Shown: one piece after another, positions 1 to 7,904 of the stretch
How positions within the stretch are numbered: position 1 is the first letter of the stretch
How the letters are laid out: each line of letters opens with the position of its first letter
DNA from: JANQPA01 sp964628385
Lineage (GTDB): Bacteria; Bacteroidota; Bacteroidia; Chitinophagales; Saprospiraceae
Assembly: GCA_964628385.1 (NCBI GenBank)
Contig: CAZVOD010000076.1
Location: 1 to 23,920 of the forward strand
DNA: 23,920 nucleotides
Direction: 5' to 3'
The notes under the pieces: model-generated
The model's input: the letters and a program-made list of their open reading frames with translations, nothing else
Databases searched by the model: none
What the model was told of the DNA's origin: nothing
Position numbers and translations under genes: made by a program

Positions 1-89
1 TAATTTACAAAAAATAAAATAGTGAGTCAAGAAATCTTTCTGAGTATATTGTAAATTAAGTATCGACAATGTACTTAAGTTTTAAACAT

Positions 90-151
90 ATAACCTCCTG
101 TGTTTTGAGTTAGTGATGTTTCTCAAATTTACACACAGGAGGTTATTTTTT
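90..151 (+). terminator. Long-stem hairpin followed by T-tract
   Basis: Bases 90-103 (ATAACCTCCTGTGT) pair perfectly with 133-146, a 14-bp stem. Inside the loop, TTTGAG at 104-109 pairs with CTCAAA at 122-127. Six T residues (146-151) follow on the plus strand. This fits a factor-independent terminator for a rightward gene outside the left edge, although the 29-base loop is longer than usual, so a small mobile-element remnant is also possible. Confidence 0.5.
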
Positions 152-157
152 CTAATT

Positions 158-174
158 ATCCCGATTTCCGGGAT
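158..174. other. Short GC-rich hairpin
   Basis: ATCCCG (158-163) and CGGGAT (169-174) form a 6-bp stem with a 5-base loop. It lies between the upstream T-tract hairpin and the two-hairpin repeat, so this spacer carries three consecutive stem-loops. No function can be read from it. Confidence 0.4.
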
Positions 175-181
175 GACTCAT

Positions 182-270
182 ATTTTTCAGGTGAAAATTG
201 AAAATTTTCACCTGAAAAATCAGTATTTAAAAAGCTTGCGTCTCGAAACGACAAAGGAGTTTTGAGACAG
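182..270 (-). repeat. Two-hairpin interspersed repeat, copy 1
   Basis: This block is nearly identical to 17586-17678. Hairpin 1 is TTTTTCAGGTGAAAATT (183-199) paired with 203-219: 17 perfect base pairs and a 3-base loop, extended by A182-T220. Hairpin 2 is GTCTCGAAAC (240-249) paired with GTTTTGAGAC (259-268), 10 pairs including one G-U when read as plus-strand RNA, with loop GACAAAGGA. The block ends 18 bases past the stop codon of the leftward M14 peptidase gene. It probably acts as, or was recruited as, that gene's 3' end. Confidence 0.75.
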
Positions 271-288
271 TTCCTTTAGCTTTTTGTA

Positions 289-2883
289 TTATTCATCTGC
301 TACAGGAGCTCTTTCCAGCGCTCTGCTGCTAATTAATGGACTAAAAAATATGGCATTGGAATACAGTTTACTGGTACCATACCAAAAGGCTCTAAAGTTG
401 GGATTATCAGCCATACAAATGACCCGTCCACTACCGGTACCGGTAACGACCACAGCTGCTGAAGAAGCGAGCATTTGACTGTTTTTACTACTAATATATC
501 CACTCAAAAGCGGCTCATCCGTATACATCAATGGTGTAGCATATGAATTTCTGGCCACCTTAAGAAAAGTAGTTCCCTTTCGAAAGACTGGTAGTTCTGC
601 TCTCGAGTATCCATAAGCCAAAGGATGGGTGAGATCCAAACGAGTATCAAAGATAGCTCCGCCTATTACATTTTTTCCATTATCAGGATCAACGAGGCTA
701 TAAGGCCTTCTGCCACCACTAAGTACCGGCGTTTGTGGTTCTTCTACTAATTCCACGTAACCGATCTTGTTGCGGGCCACCCATTCGCAGGCACTCCTCA
801 TGGCAATGAGTGTTCCTCCGTTTTGTACCCATTCTCTGATTTTACCAACGGCACTATTGCTCAGCGTGTAGTAAGAGCCATTAGGCATTAAAAGGACATT
901 ATACCGACTCAAATCCCTGCGAGCAACATCAGCAGGCTCCATCAATGTAACCGGAATTTCAAACCGCTGATCCAGCATGAACCAGTTTTCACCGGCATCA
1001 TAACCACTTACGCCTTCACCAGCTAACAGAAGAATTTCGGGCTTTTCCAAAGTCTCCATCTCAGAGCTTCCGAGGTCTGGTCCTTCCGGAGTCAGCCCGG
1101 AGTCAATATCGTGAATACGTGCTTTAGCTCCTCTGGCGACCAGCTGCATGTACTGAAATAATTCGTCGGCATCCATACTTTGATTCTGAACAGGAATCAT
1201 CAAAGTGCCCCGCTCGAATACCTGTTCCTTCGCCCGGAAAGGCATAGTTGTAACTTTCACTCTTATGCCAGCTTCCAAAAGACGATACAGCGCTTTTGGG
1301 GCATAGTAATCTTCCCATTCCATCAGGTAAGCATACTCGCTATAGTCAGGAATAAACCCATTGTGAGTGGGTGTAGCTTCCAGAGCTTCCCCGAGCATAT
1401 TGCTGGTAAAAGTACTTCTATCTACCCCTACAGATTGTAAATTAAAGGCCAGAGGTAGCGTCCAGGCCGAAACATCATAAAATAAACTATCATTGAAAGT
1501 AGTGGACTCCTCAAAAACAGCCCGTATCAGACGATGCTGAGGCTGTTCCAAGGGAACGACATACGATCTGTTAGCCCTAAAATCAACACCGCCAATGCTA
1601 GTGGAAGAAGCCAACTTATGCACTTTAATCTTGTGTCGTAAAAGGATATCAACAAAGTGGTTTAGCCTGGCAAGATCATCCACTTCCGTAAAAACAAAGG
1701 CTTTTCTGGGGTACGAAAGGGCTTCTTGCATCGCATCCTGGTAAAATTGACGTCGATAGTCCAGCAGCTCTTCTCTCATTTCAAGAGCGGCCTGCTGGGT
1801 AGAAAAAGAAGTAACCACCTGATTTCTAATCGTAAAGGCAAAGTCAATTTCACCATTAACACTTTCCTGAGCTTTTCCCCGAGAGCTGGCTTGTTCAAAA
1901 AGAATACCTATAGAGCCATTAACATCCGGATAGGTTGATCCTTTTCCGTAGTAAAAATCATCGTAACGTTCTTCCGTGAAATAAAGAGAACCTATAGTTT
2001 CAAGAGCCAATGCATGATACTCGCCTATTTTTGCTGTTAACTCCTGGTTTTTCATGGGAGTTAGTGGATTCAAACGCTCCGGCACACCAGGCTGGAAAAA
2101 GAAAGTCGCATTGGTACTCATCTCGTGGTGATCTGTTAGTACCACCGGCTGCCAATCCTGAAATACTTCAATACGGCCTTTACTTTCCGGATGCTGCAAA
2201 GGTAACCAATCGCGATTCAGATCAAACCAATAGTGGTTAGTTCTGCCGCCGGGCCATACCTCGTTGTATTCCCGGTCATTGGGATCAGTAGTGATAGCGT
2301 TGCTCTTGTGCATATTCGTCCAAGTAGAAAAGCGATGGAAACCATCGGGATTGTAGCATGGATCCAGTAGTATAATAGCGTTATCAAGCAATTTACCCAC
2401 TTCTCTATCCTTACCAGCCGCCAGGTAATAAGCCACCAACGGCGCAGCATTCCCTCCGCTAGCTTCATTACCGTGTACGCTATACCCCTGATAAATTACC
2501 ACCGGTTGCTTTGCAACGTCTATACTTGCCGCAGTCTCCGGGTTGGAAAGTTGCTGATGTCGCACCTTTATCTCGTCCAGATCACGAAAATTCTTCTCAG
2601 AAGTAATCGTCAGATAAAGCAGGGGGCGCTGCTCATATGTTCGGGCATATTCTTTTATTTGTACCCTTGGCGATAATTCAGCAAGCTTTTTCATGTAAGC
2701 CACCAATTGATCGTGACTAATATGCCATTCTCCGATCTGAAACCCGAAAAATTCTTCCGGGGTCGGGATATCCTTATTGTAGCTAATATCTGGTAAATAG
2801 TAATTGAGTGGAATATTCTGGGCCATTCCTCCAAATGGCCAAAAAATGATCAAATAAAAACAAAGTAGTATTCCAGGTCTCAT
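289..2883 (-). CDS. Exported M14-family zinc carboxypeptidase with C-terminal GATase-like region
   Basis: This 864-residue protein begins with a signal peptide (about residues 1-21, ending GMA-Q), so it should act in the periplasm or outside the cell. The N-terminal half matches M14 metallocarboxypeptidases. It has the zinc motif HGNEASGG (H137, E140), the NPDG segment near 178-181, NRDW near 223, the third zinc-ligand region DHHEMS (H252/H253), and a likely catalytic glutamate in GILFEQASSRG (E330). The family removes C-terminal residues from peptides or cleaves peptidoglycan stem peptides; the substrate here is unknown. Residues about 614-700 look like a class-I glutamine-amidotransferase-type fold without an obvious catalytic triad. 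The ATG at 2883 is well placed. The gene is divergent from the SCP2 gene and its 3' end faces the two-hairpin repeat. The peptidase call is firm; the role of the C-terminal region is inferred. Confidence 0.9.
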   Translation of the reverse strand: MRPGILLCFYLIIFWPFGGMAQNIPLNYYLPDISYNKDIPTPEEFFGFQIGEWHISHDQLVAYMKKLAELSPRVQIKEYARTYEQRPLLYLTITSEKNFRDLDEIKVRHQQLSNPETAASIDVAKQPVVIYQGYSVHGNEASGGNAAPLVAYYLAAGKDREVGKLLDNAIILLDPCYNPDGFHRFSTWTNMHKSNAITTDPNDREYNEVWPGGRTNHYWFDLNRDWLPLQHPESKGRIEVFQDWQPVVLTDHHEMSTNATFFFQPGVPERLNPLTPMKNQELTAKIGEYHALALETIGSLYFTEERYDDFYYGKGSTYPDVNGSIGILFEQASSRGKAQESVNGEIDFAFTIRNQVVTSFSTQQAALEMREELLDYRRQFYQDAMQEALSYPRKAFVFTEVDDLARLNHFVDILLRHKIKVHKLASSTSIGGVDFRANRSYVVPLEQPQHRLIRAVFEESTTFNDSLFYDVSAWTLPLAFNLQSVGVDRSTFTSNMLGEALEATPTHNGFIPDYSEYAYLMEWEDYYAPKALYRLLEAGIRVKVTTMPFRAKEQVFERGTLMIPVQNQSMDADELFQYMQLVARGAKARIHDIDSGLTPEGPDLGSSEMETLEKPEILLLAGEGVSGYDAGENWFMLDQRFEIPVTLMEPADVARRDLSRYNVLLMPNGSYYTLSNSAVGKIREWVQNGGTLIAMRSACEWVARNKIGYVELVEEPQTPVLSGGRRPYSLVDPDNGKNVIGGAIFDTRLDLTHPLAYGYSRAELPVFRKGTTFLKVARNSYATPLMYTDEPLLSGYISSKNSQMLASSAAVVVTGTGSGRVICMADNPNFRAFWYGTSKLYSNAIFFSPLISSRALERAPVADE

Positions 2884-2922
2884 AAACAGCTTATTTTGGA
2901 TTTTAATTTTCTAACGTGGCTA

Positions 2923-2945
2923 AGAGATGCTATGTTAGCATCTCT
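2923..2945. promoter_or_regulatory. Palindrome in divergent spacer
   Basis: AGAGATGCTA (2923-2932) pairs with TAGCATCTCT (2936-2945), a 10-bp perfect inverted repeat around a 3-base centre. It lies 40 bases upstream of the M14 peptidase start and about 100 bases upstream of the SCP2 start. With no T-tract on either side it looks more like an operator or 5'-UTR hairpin than a terminator. Confidence 0.35.
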
Positions 2946-3045
2946 AAAAATAATTCAATTTTACTACTAATCTAGTCCTTAGAAAAAAGTCTAATGAACA
3001 TATTTGTACTTATTTTTTTATTTTTAAAATAAATAAAATTTACAA

Positions 3046-3339
3046 ATGGATATTCAAACACTGTTGACAGACATCAAAGACCGCGCACAAAAAGCTTCTC
3101 CGATTGGCAATAAGTTAAAATTTGATTTTGGTGACGAGCAAATATTTCTGGACGGAACCGGCTCAGAAAACACCGTTAGCACGGACAATGAAGAGGCTGA
3201 TTGCACCATCCAAATTACCAAAGAGAACCTTGGTAAATTACTCGATGGCTCTTTAAACCCAATGATGGCTTTCACGATGGGAAAGGTAAAAGTAGAAGGT
3301 GACCTGGGGGTAGCCATGAAGTTGCAATCTTTGATGTAA
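3046..3339 (+). CDS. Small SCP2 sterol-binding-domain protein
   Basis: A 97-residue protein that is essentially one SCP2 (sterol carrier protein 2-like) domain. Visible features are the amphipathic N-terminal helix, the strand region KLKFDFGDEQIFLDG, the segment ADCTIQITKENLGKLLDG, and the closing helix MAFTMGKVKVEGDLGVAMKL, typical of bacterial one-domain SCP2 proteins. These bind hydrophobic ligands such as acyl chains; the ligand here cannot be told. There is no signal peptide, so it should be cytoplasmic. It starts at the first ATG of the frame after an AT-rich leader. It is divergent from the M14 peptidase gene and is followed by a folded spacer that may terminate its transcript. Confidence 0.85.
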   Translation: MDIQTLLTDIKDRAQKASPIGNKLKFDFGDEQIFLDGTGSENTVSTDNEEADCTIQITKENLGKLLDGSLNPMMAFTMGKVKVEGDLGVAMKLQSLM

Positions 3340-3357
3340 TCTAAAACAATGGAATAA

Positions 3358-3431
3358 TGAGAAAATGGGAGCTGGAGGTATCCTAAAGATGGCTATATAG
3401 CCCGAGGGCTTTTAATGCTTTCATTTTCTCA
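3358..3431 (+). ncRNA. Candidate structured RNA element or complex terminator
   Basis: TGAGAAAATGGGAGC (3358-3372) pairs along its full 15 bases with GCTTTCATTTTCTCA (3417-3431). Two of the pairs are G-U, which favours plus-strand RNA over a DNA palindrome. The enclosed 44 bases contain two overlapping alternatives: palindrome GGCTATATAGCC (3391-3402), or hairpin AGCC-CGAG-GGCT (3399-3410) followed by TTT. The shared AGCC means only one can form. The element starts 18 bases after the SCP2 stop. It could be a terminator with an alternative fold, or an unrecognised small RNA. It matches no riboswitch or RNA family I know. Confidence 0.4.
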
Positions 3432-3538
3432 GTTCCGACACCCAGGCATGACACGTTTGACGGGACAAAAAAGTGTTGGCCCCTCATTTTAAAGCGCCAG
3501 AAACGCGATGTGAACGTCCCTTAATTAAAATACACAAC

Positions 3539-3838
3539 ATGTATACGACTTTAATTTTTTTGGTGATTGGCTTATTTGTTGCTATGCTTTTTGTCAATAT
3601 CTATTTTAGAGCGAAGGTTTTGAAAAGCTATAAGATACTGGTAAGAAATGAGGTGGACTTTGAGGCCCGGCATATTTTCAACAAAAAGAAAATGGAAGAA
3701 GAAGTATACCCTAAATACCCTGAGTTCAAAAAAGAGATAGCTACTTTCACCCGACATATACAATATTCCATCCGTATGGCTACTGTGTTGATAGCGCTGA
3801 TCACACTTTTTGGGGCTATACTGATGTACTACCGCTAG
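3539..3838 (+). CDS. Small two-helix membrane protein, unknown function
   Basis: I place the start at ATG 3539, giving 99 residues. The frame is open to an ATG at 3473, but those 22 extra residues are polar and look like untranslated spacer, while the chosen start leads directly into a hydrophobic helix (TLIFLVIGLFVAMLFVNIYF, about residues 3-22). A charged central part (about 23-75, rich in Lys and Glu, with EEEVYPKYPEFKKE) is followed by a second helix (about 78-96, MATVLIALITLFGAILMYY). The topology suggests an inner-membrane protein with the charged loop probably in the cytoplasm. I recognise no family. It lies 82 bases before the oxidoreductase gene on the same strand and could be the first gene of that cluster. 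Confidence 0.7.
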   Translation: MYTTLIFLVIGLFVAMLFVNIYFRAKVLKSYKILVRNEVDFEARHIFNKKKMEEEVYPKYPEFKKEIATFTRHIQYSIRMATVLIALITLFGAILMYYR

Positions 3839-3920
3839 CAGATGGGCGGTTTGTTAGGAATAAATTTTTACCTTAGCGGCGCATTTTAATTCTACTATTA
3901 TTCCTGAAAATACTGCTATT

Positions 3921-4910
3921 ATGCTAAAGATAGGGCTTCTTGGAGTTGGCCATCTCGGAAAGATTCATTTGAAATGTATTAAGCTTGCAGAAAGCGATTA
4001 TGAATTAGTAGGTTTTTACGACCCCGATGATGTGGCGGCTACTAAAGTAGCCAAAGAATACAACGTAAAGCGGTACCAGATCCTAGAAGAGCTTATCGAT
4101 GCTGTTGATGTAATTGATATTGTTACCCCTACTTTTACCCATTTCGAGTTGGCTTCCCGGGTTATCAGGCATAAGAAGCATGTATTTATTGAAAAACCAA
4201 TCACTCAGACGCCCAGAGAAGCCGAGGAGTTGTTGAATCTTAGTGCAGAGTATGGTGTCAAGGTGCAGGTGGGTCATGTTGAACGTTTTAATCCTGCTTT
4301 GCTGGCCCTTGAAGATATGCAACTCAGCCCCATGTTTGTAGAAGCTCATCGCCTAGCTACCTTCAACCCCAGAGGAACGGATGTTTCCGTAGTTTTGGAT
4401 CTAATGATTCATGATCTGGACATTCTGCTAAGTATGGTCCGCTCCGAGACCAGTGAAGTACGGGCCAGTGGAGTGTCTATTGTAAGCCCTACTCCTGACA
4501 TTGCCAACGCCAGAATAGAGTTTGAAAATGGATGTGTCGCTAACCTGACTGCCAGCCGTATCTCCATCAAGCAAATGCGGAAAGTACGTTTATTTCAATC
4601 TGATGCTTACATCAGTCTCGACTTTTTGGAGAAAAAAGCTCAAGTCGTACGACTTTTTGATAAGGACGGAAATAGTAATTTACCCAATGCTATGCCGCTT
4701 TCTACTCCCAAAGGAGAAAAGTTACTCCATATTAGTATGCCAGAGATTGAACAGGTGAATGCCATAAAAATGGAGTTGGAAACTTTTGCCGAAAGTATAC
4801 GAACCAACTCTCTGCCGAGAGTAAGCATACAGGATGGATATCGAGCATTAAAGTTAGCGCATACCATTGATAGATTAATACAAGAAAGAGAACAAAATCT
4901 GCTAAAGTAA
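3921..4910 (+). CDS. Gfo/Idh/MocA-family NAD(P)-dependent oxidoreductase
   Basis: A 329-residue cytoplasmic dehydrogenase. The N-terminal Rossmann fold shows GVGHLG (residues 8-13). The EKPI motif (91-94) carries the expected catalytic lysine K92, and D160/H164 in the DLMIHDLD segment fit the other conserved active-site positions. Members oxidise or reduce sugars, often nucleotide sugars at C3. The VGHVERFNP segment (117-124) resembles, from memory, members acting on UDP-amino sugars such as WlbA or GnnA; that is inference. The gene is followed after 23 bases by a lipoprotein gene and then a sugar transferase, so supply of a modified sugar for a surface glycan is plausible. Family assignment is secure; the substrate is not. 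Confidence 0.88.
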   Translation: MLKIGLLGVGHLGKIHLKCIKLAESDYELVGFYDPDDVAATKVAKEYNVKRYQILEELIDAVDVIDIVTPTFTHFELASRVIRHKKHVFIEKPITQTPREAEELLNLSAEYGVKVQVGHVERFNPALLALEDMQLSPMFVEAHRLATFNPRGTDVSVVLDLMIHDLDILLSMVRSETSEVRASGVSIVSPTPDIANARIEFENGCVANLTASRISIKQMRKVRLFQSDAYISLDFLEKKAQVVRLFDKDGNSNLPNAMPLSTPKGEKLLHISMPEIEQVNAIKMELETFAESIRTNSLPRVSIQDGYRALKLAHTIDRLIQEREQNLLK

Positions 4911-4933
4911 ATAACCCAAAGACAGATTGCTGA

Positions 4934-5854
4934 ATGCATGAAAGAAAAAGAAGCTACCATCTCATCTCTTATAGATGGATAGTTGGTATTTGCTGCTGTT
5001 TATCATTTACATCCTGTGATATCATCAATCCTGATGAACCACAACCTGCCTACCTTTATGTAGTACCATTCGAAGTGGAAGTCAACGAGTCCACTCAGGG
5101 AGTAGCAGCTGATAATATCACTGAGGTTTGGGTTAGCATAAATGGTGATTTTGCGGGCGCTTTCTCGGTACCCTCCACCATTCCGGTACTGCAGAGTGGA
5201 AGTACAGCGATTCGCCTGGAGGCCGGGATCAGGGATAACGGTATTAGCAATACTCCGGAGATTTATCCTTTTTACACCTCTTTCACGACCACTCTTAACC
5301 TGGTGGCCGGACAAACAGATACGCTTCGCCCGATTATTCGATACAGAGAAGACGCTGACTTTATTTTTGTAGAGCGGTTTGAGAACAGCGGGCATTTGTT
5401 TCGGGAAGTCCTGGTGGGTGATCCCGTCAGCAACAGAGTAAGCCGGGATAATACAGACCCTTTTGAGGGTGATTTCTCAGGTTTTCTAGAGCTTAATCAA
5501 TCACAGGCAGAGGTCGTTATTGGCAGTACCCGTCGTTTCCCTTTTCCGGATTTTGGATCAGCTTTCCCTACCGTTTATCTTGAAGTCAACTACAAATCAG
5601 AAGGTCTAGTGGGGTTTGGGCTCCTGGGTTATGGTGCTAATACAGGACCACAGGGCACATTTGTTTTCTCGGCGGGCTTTCGGCCCAGAGAAGAATGGAA
5701 CAAAATTTATTTCAATTTATCACAAATTTTTGCTGATCAAATTTTTTTTGAATATCAGCTCATTTTTCAGGCAGCAATTCCACAAGAAGACGGAACCTAT
5801 ATAAAGGAAAACGCTCGTATATGGTTAGACAACATGAAACTTATTCGATTTTAG
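4934..5854 (+). CDS. Predicted lipoprotein, unknown function
   Basis: A 306-residue protein with a basic N-terminus, a short hydrophobic stretch and lipobox SFTSC, giving a lipidated Cys at position 28. The mature start CDIINPDEP is acidic, which in Bacteroidota can favour surface export; that point is inference. The body looks all-beta: residues about 40-135 resemble an Ig/fibronectin-like domain, and about 145-306 look like a jelly-roll carbohydrate-binding type (segments FVERFENSGH and ARIWLDNMKLIRF at the end). No catalytic motif is visible. It lies 23 bases after the oxidoreductase and 29 bases before the sugar transferase start, so the three are probably co-transcribed. A role in binding or assembling the glycan made by the cluster is possible but unproven. 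Confidence 0.78.
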   Translation: MHERKRSYHLISYRWIVGICCCLSFTSCDIINPDEPQPAYLYVVPFEVEVNESTQGVAADNITEVWVSINGDFAGAFSVPSTIPVLQSGSTAIRLEAGIRDNGISNTPEIYPFYTSFTTTLNLVAGQTDTLRPIIRYREDADFIFVERFENSGHLFREVLVGDPVSNRVSRDNTDPFEGDFSGFLELNQSQAEVVIGSTRRFPFPDFGSAFPTVYLEVNYKSEGLVGFGLLGYGANTGPQGTFVFSAGFRPREEWNKIYFNLSQIFADQIFFEYQLIFQAAIPQEDGTYIKENARIWLDNMKLIRF

Positions 5855-5883
5855 CCCCAAAGGCCCGCAAGGAAGAAAAAAAG

Positions 5884-7302
5884 ATGGTTCAAAAAAGGCG
5901 CCGTCATACTTTTTTTTATAAAGTAGCTGACTTTATGTGTGCTATGACAGCATGGGCCATTTTTTTTGCTTATCGCCGTTGGATGGAAGCCGGAATGGCT
6001 AATCTGGACATTTTCTCAGATCCTAATTTTTATTACGGCCTAGTGATCATTCCTACTTGCTGGTTGCTATTTTACTCTGTGTTTGACCAATATCGGGATA
6101 TTTACAGGCTCTCTCGTCTGGCTACCCTTACGCGAACACTTTTCCTGAGTTTTTTTGGTGTGCTGATGGTCTTTTTCACACTCTTGCTTGATGATGTAGT
6201 CTTGAGCTATACCACTTATTACACTTCATTTATTACGCTGTTTGTTCTTCACTTTGGTCTGACAACCACCTCTAGATTGATTCTTTTGACTAAAGCCAAC
6301 CAAAGGATAAAAGCGGGAGTAGTTACTTTCAATACGCTTATCATTGGTGGTAATACTAATGCTTACGAACTCTATAAAGATATTCACACCCGCGAAAAGA
6401 AATTAGGGAATCGTTTTATAGGCTTTGTAGATACTAATGGCAGTGATGTTAGGCCACTCGCAGCGCATATCCCCAAGCTGGGTAGAATTGACGACTTGCG
6501 CCGGATCATAAAGGGGCGGCATGTGGAAGAAGTCATTATTGCTATCGAAACGTCCGACCACAATAAGATACAGCAGATACTAAATATCCTTTTTGAATTT
6601 GATGAGAAATTGCTCATTAAAATAATACCTGACATGTATGATATATTGCTGGGCAGTGTCAAAATGAATCAGATTTATGGTGCTGTGTTGATAGAAATCC
6701 AGCAAGTTTTAATGCCAAAGTGGCAGCGTTTATTCAAGCGAATTATAGATGTGTCTATATCTTCCATAATGATGTTTTTACTGCTTCCTGTGTATTTATA
6801 CATCGCCCTAAGGGTAAGAATCTCTTCAAAGGGTCCTATATTTTTCACTCAGGAGCGCGTAGGCATAAATGGAAAACCATTCAGGATCATTAAGTTCCGT
6901 TCTATGTATACAGATGCAGAAAAAAACGGCCCTCAACTATGCACAGACGGCGATAACAGGATCACTCCGTGGGGAAGAACCATGCGTAAGCTTAGACTTG
7001 ACGAGCTTCCGCAGTTTTGGAATGTTCTCAAAGGCGATATGTCTTTGGTAGGGCCAAGGCCAGAAAGGCAATTTTACATTGACCAAATAGTACCCAGAGC
7101 CCCTCACTTCAAACACCTCCTGAAGGTACGTCCGGGCATAACCTCCTGGGGGCAGGTAAAATATGGATATGCCTCCAATGTAGATCAAATGATACAACGC
7201 CTCAAATATGATCTTTTATACATTGAGAATATGTCCCTGGCGCTGGATTTCAAAATTATGTTCTATACCATTTTAGTGGTATTGCAGGCAAAAGGTAAGT
7301 AA
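5884..7302 (+). CDS. Polyprenyl-phosphate sugar-1-phosphate transferase (exopolysaccharide initiating type)
   Basis: A 472-residue inner-membrane enzyme from ATG 5884. An in-frame ATG at 5821 would overlap the lipoprotein gene, whereas 5884 follows a good purine-rich site (AAGGAAGAAAAAAAG). Layout: several N-terminal membrane helices (to about residue 140), a Rossmann-like region from about 145 (TLIIGGNTNAYEL), a membrane helix at about 290-310, then the catalytic bacterial sugar transferase domain with KFRSM (about 337) and DELPQFWNVLKGDMSLVGPRPE (about 373-394, split: DELPQFWNVL then KGDMSLVGPRPE). This is the WcaJ/WbaP-like family, which transfers a sugar phosphate from a nucleotide sugar to undecaprenyl phosphate, the first step of exopolysaccharide or O-unit assembly. 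The sugar is unknown. No glycosyltransferases or polymerase genes follow, so the rest of the pathway must be elsewhere. Confidence 0.92.
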   Translation: MVQKRRRHTFFYKVADFMCAMTAWAIFFAYRRWMEAGMANLDIFSDPNFYYGLVIIPTCWLLFYSVFDQYRDIYRLSRLATLTRTLFLSFFGVLMVFFTLLLDDVVLSYTTYYTSFITLFVLHFGLTTTSRLILLTKANQRIKAGVVTFNTLIIGGNTNAYELYKDIHTREKKLGNRFIGFVDTNGSDVRPLAAHIPKLGRIDDLRRIIKGRHVEEVIIAIETSDHNKIQQILNILFEFDEKLLIKIIPDMYDILLGSVKMNQIYGAVLIEIQQVLMPKWQRLFKRIIDVSISSIMMFLLLPVYLYIALRVRISSKGPIFFTQERVGINGKPFRIIKFRSMYTDAEKNGPQLCTDGDNRITPWGRTMRKLRLDELPQFWNVLKGDMSLVGPRPERQFYIDQIVPRAPHFKHLLKVRPGITSWGQVKYGYASNVDQMIQRLKYDLLYIENMSLALDFKIMFYTILVVLQAKGK

Positions 7303-7311
7303 GCTTAAGGC

Positions 7312-7336
7312 AATAGCCATACACCTAATGGCTATT
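7312..7336. terminator. Bidirectional terminator between convergent genes
   Basis: AATAGCCAT (7312-7320) pairs with ATGGCTATT (7328-7336), a 9-bp perfect stem with a 7-base loop. It begins 9 bases after the sugar transferase stop and overlaps the last codons of the convergent XRE-cupin gene. TTTT runs follow shortly on the plus strand (7341-7344). It most likely ends the rightward transcript. Confidence 0.6.
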
Positions 7337-7904
7337 TAGCTTTTAATAGATAAACCTTAAACAGAATAGCCTCATTAGCGGTAGAGTTTTCCACCGAATG
7401 TGGAATGCTACCGTCAAAATAAAGCGTATCCCCTTTTTTCATATCAAGGATGGTATCTTCCAGGCCGTATTTGACCTTCCCTTTTAGAACATAAATGAGT
7501 TCCATGGAGTCATTGCCCAAAGGCTTACGATAAGAATGAGGTTGCACCGTCACTATGTTAACCATTATACTCATATTCAAAAAGGTCGCATCGATGAGCG
7601 GCTGGTAAGCCAAACTTTCAGAATCAGAACGGTATTCTTTTTCTTTTTCGCCATCTCTCACCAAAATGTAAGAGATAGGCCTGGGGCTGCTTACTGTTTC
7701 TACCAGTTCAGCGAGTGGTACTTCCAGGGCAATAGAAATTTGATGAAGTACCGGTAATGAAGGTAGTGTTCTGAAATTTTCAATTCGCGATAAAAGACCA
7801 GCGGAAATACCACTCTTTTTGGCAACATCCTGGAGGCTCATTTTCCTTTCTTTGCGGAGTTCACGAATCTTTTTACCTACCTTACCTAGTTCAACACTTC
7901 TCAT
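7332..7904 (-). CDS. XRE-family transcriptional regulator with C-terminal cupin domain
   Basis: A 190-residue protein with an N-terminal helix-turn-helix of the Cro/C1 type (about residues 9-63; core MSLQDVAKKSGISAGLLSRIE) and a C-terminal cupin-2 barrel (about 108-180; HSYRKPLGNDSMELIYVLKG, then KKGDTLYFDGSIPHSVEN). In this HTH-cupin architecture the cupin is usually the ligand sensor, and members often control amino-acid, polyamine or sugar-related genes. The GDTLYFDGSIPH segment keeps the second cupin motif, with a possible metal-binding His. The ATG at 7904 gives a normal-length helix 1. It is a single gene converging on the sugar transferase; the likely promoter region (7905-8160) holds an inverted repeat at 8009-8029. 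Targets are unknown. Confidence 0.88.
   Translation of the reverse strand: MRSVELGKVGKKIRELRKERKMSLQDVAKKSGISAGLLSRIENFRTLPSLPVLHQISIALEVPLAELVETVSSPRPISYILVRDGEKEKEYRSDSESLAYQPLIDATFLNMSIMVNIVTVQPHSYRKPLGNDSMELIYVLKGKVKYGLEDTILDMKKGDTLYFDGSIPHSVENSTANEAILFKVYLLKAK

Noticed and set aside
430..450. Palindromic TACCGGTACCGGTA run
   Set aside because: It lies inside the conserved coding frame of the M14 peptidase and is explained by Thr-Gly codon usage; no regulatory context.
3054..3317. 87-residue minus-strand frame inside the SCP2 gene
   Set aside because: It lies wholly antisense to a gene with clear family similarity and shows no domain of its own.
3473..3538. 22-residue N-terminal extension of the small membrane protein
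   Set aside because: The extension is polar and unlike a membrane protein start, while ATG 3539 leads straight into a hydrophobic helix. The spacer upstream looks like untranslated sequence.
5821..5883. Earlier ATG for the sugar transferase, overlapping the lipoprotein gene
   Set aside because: ATG 5884 has a good purine-rich ribosome-binding site and gives the usual N-terminus, whereas the extension is charged and overlaps the upstream coding region.
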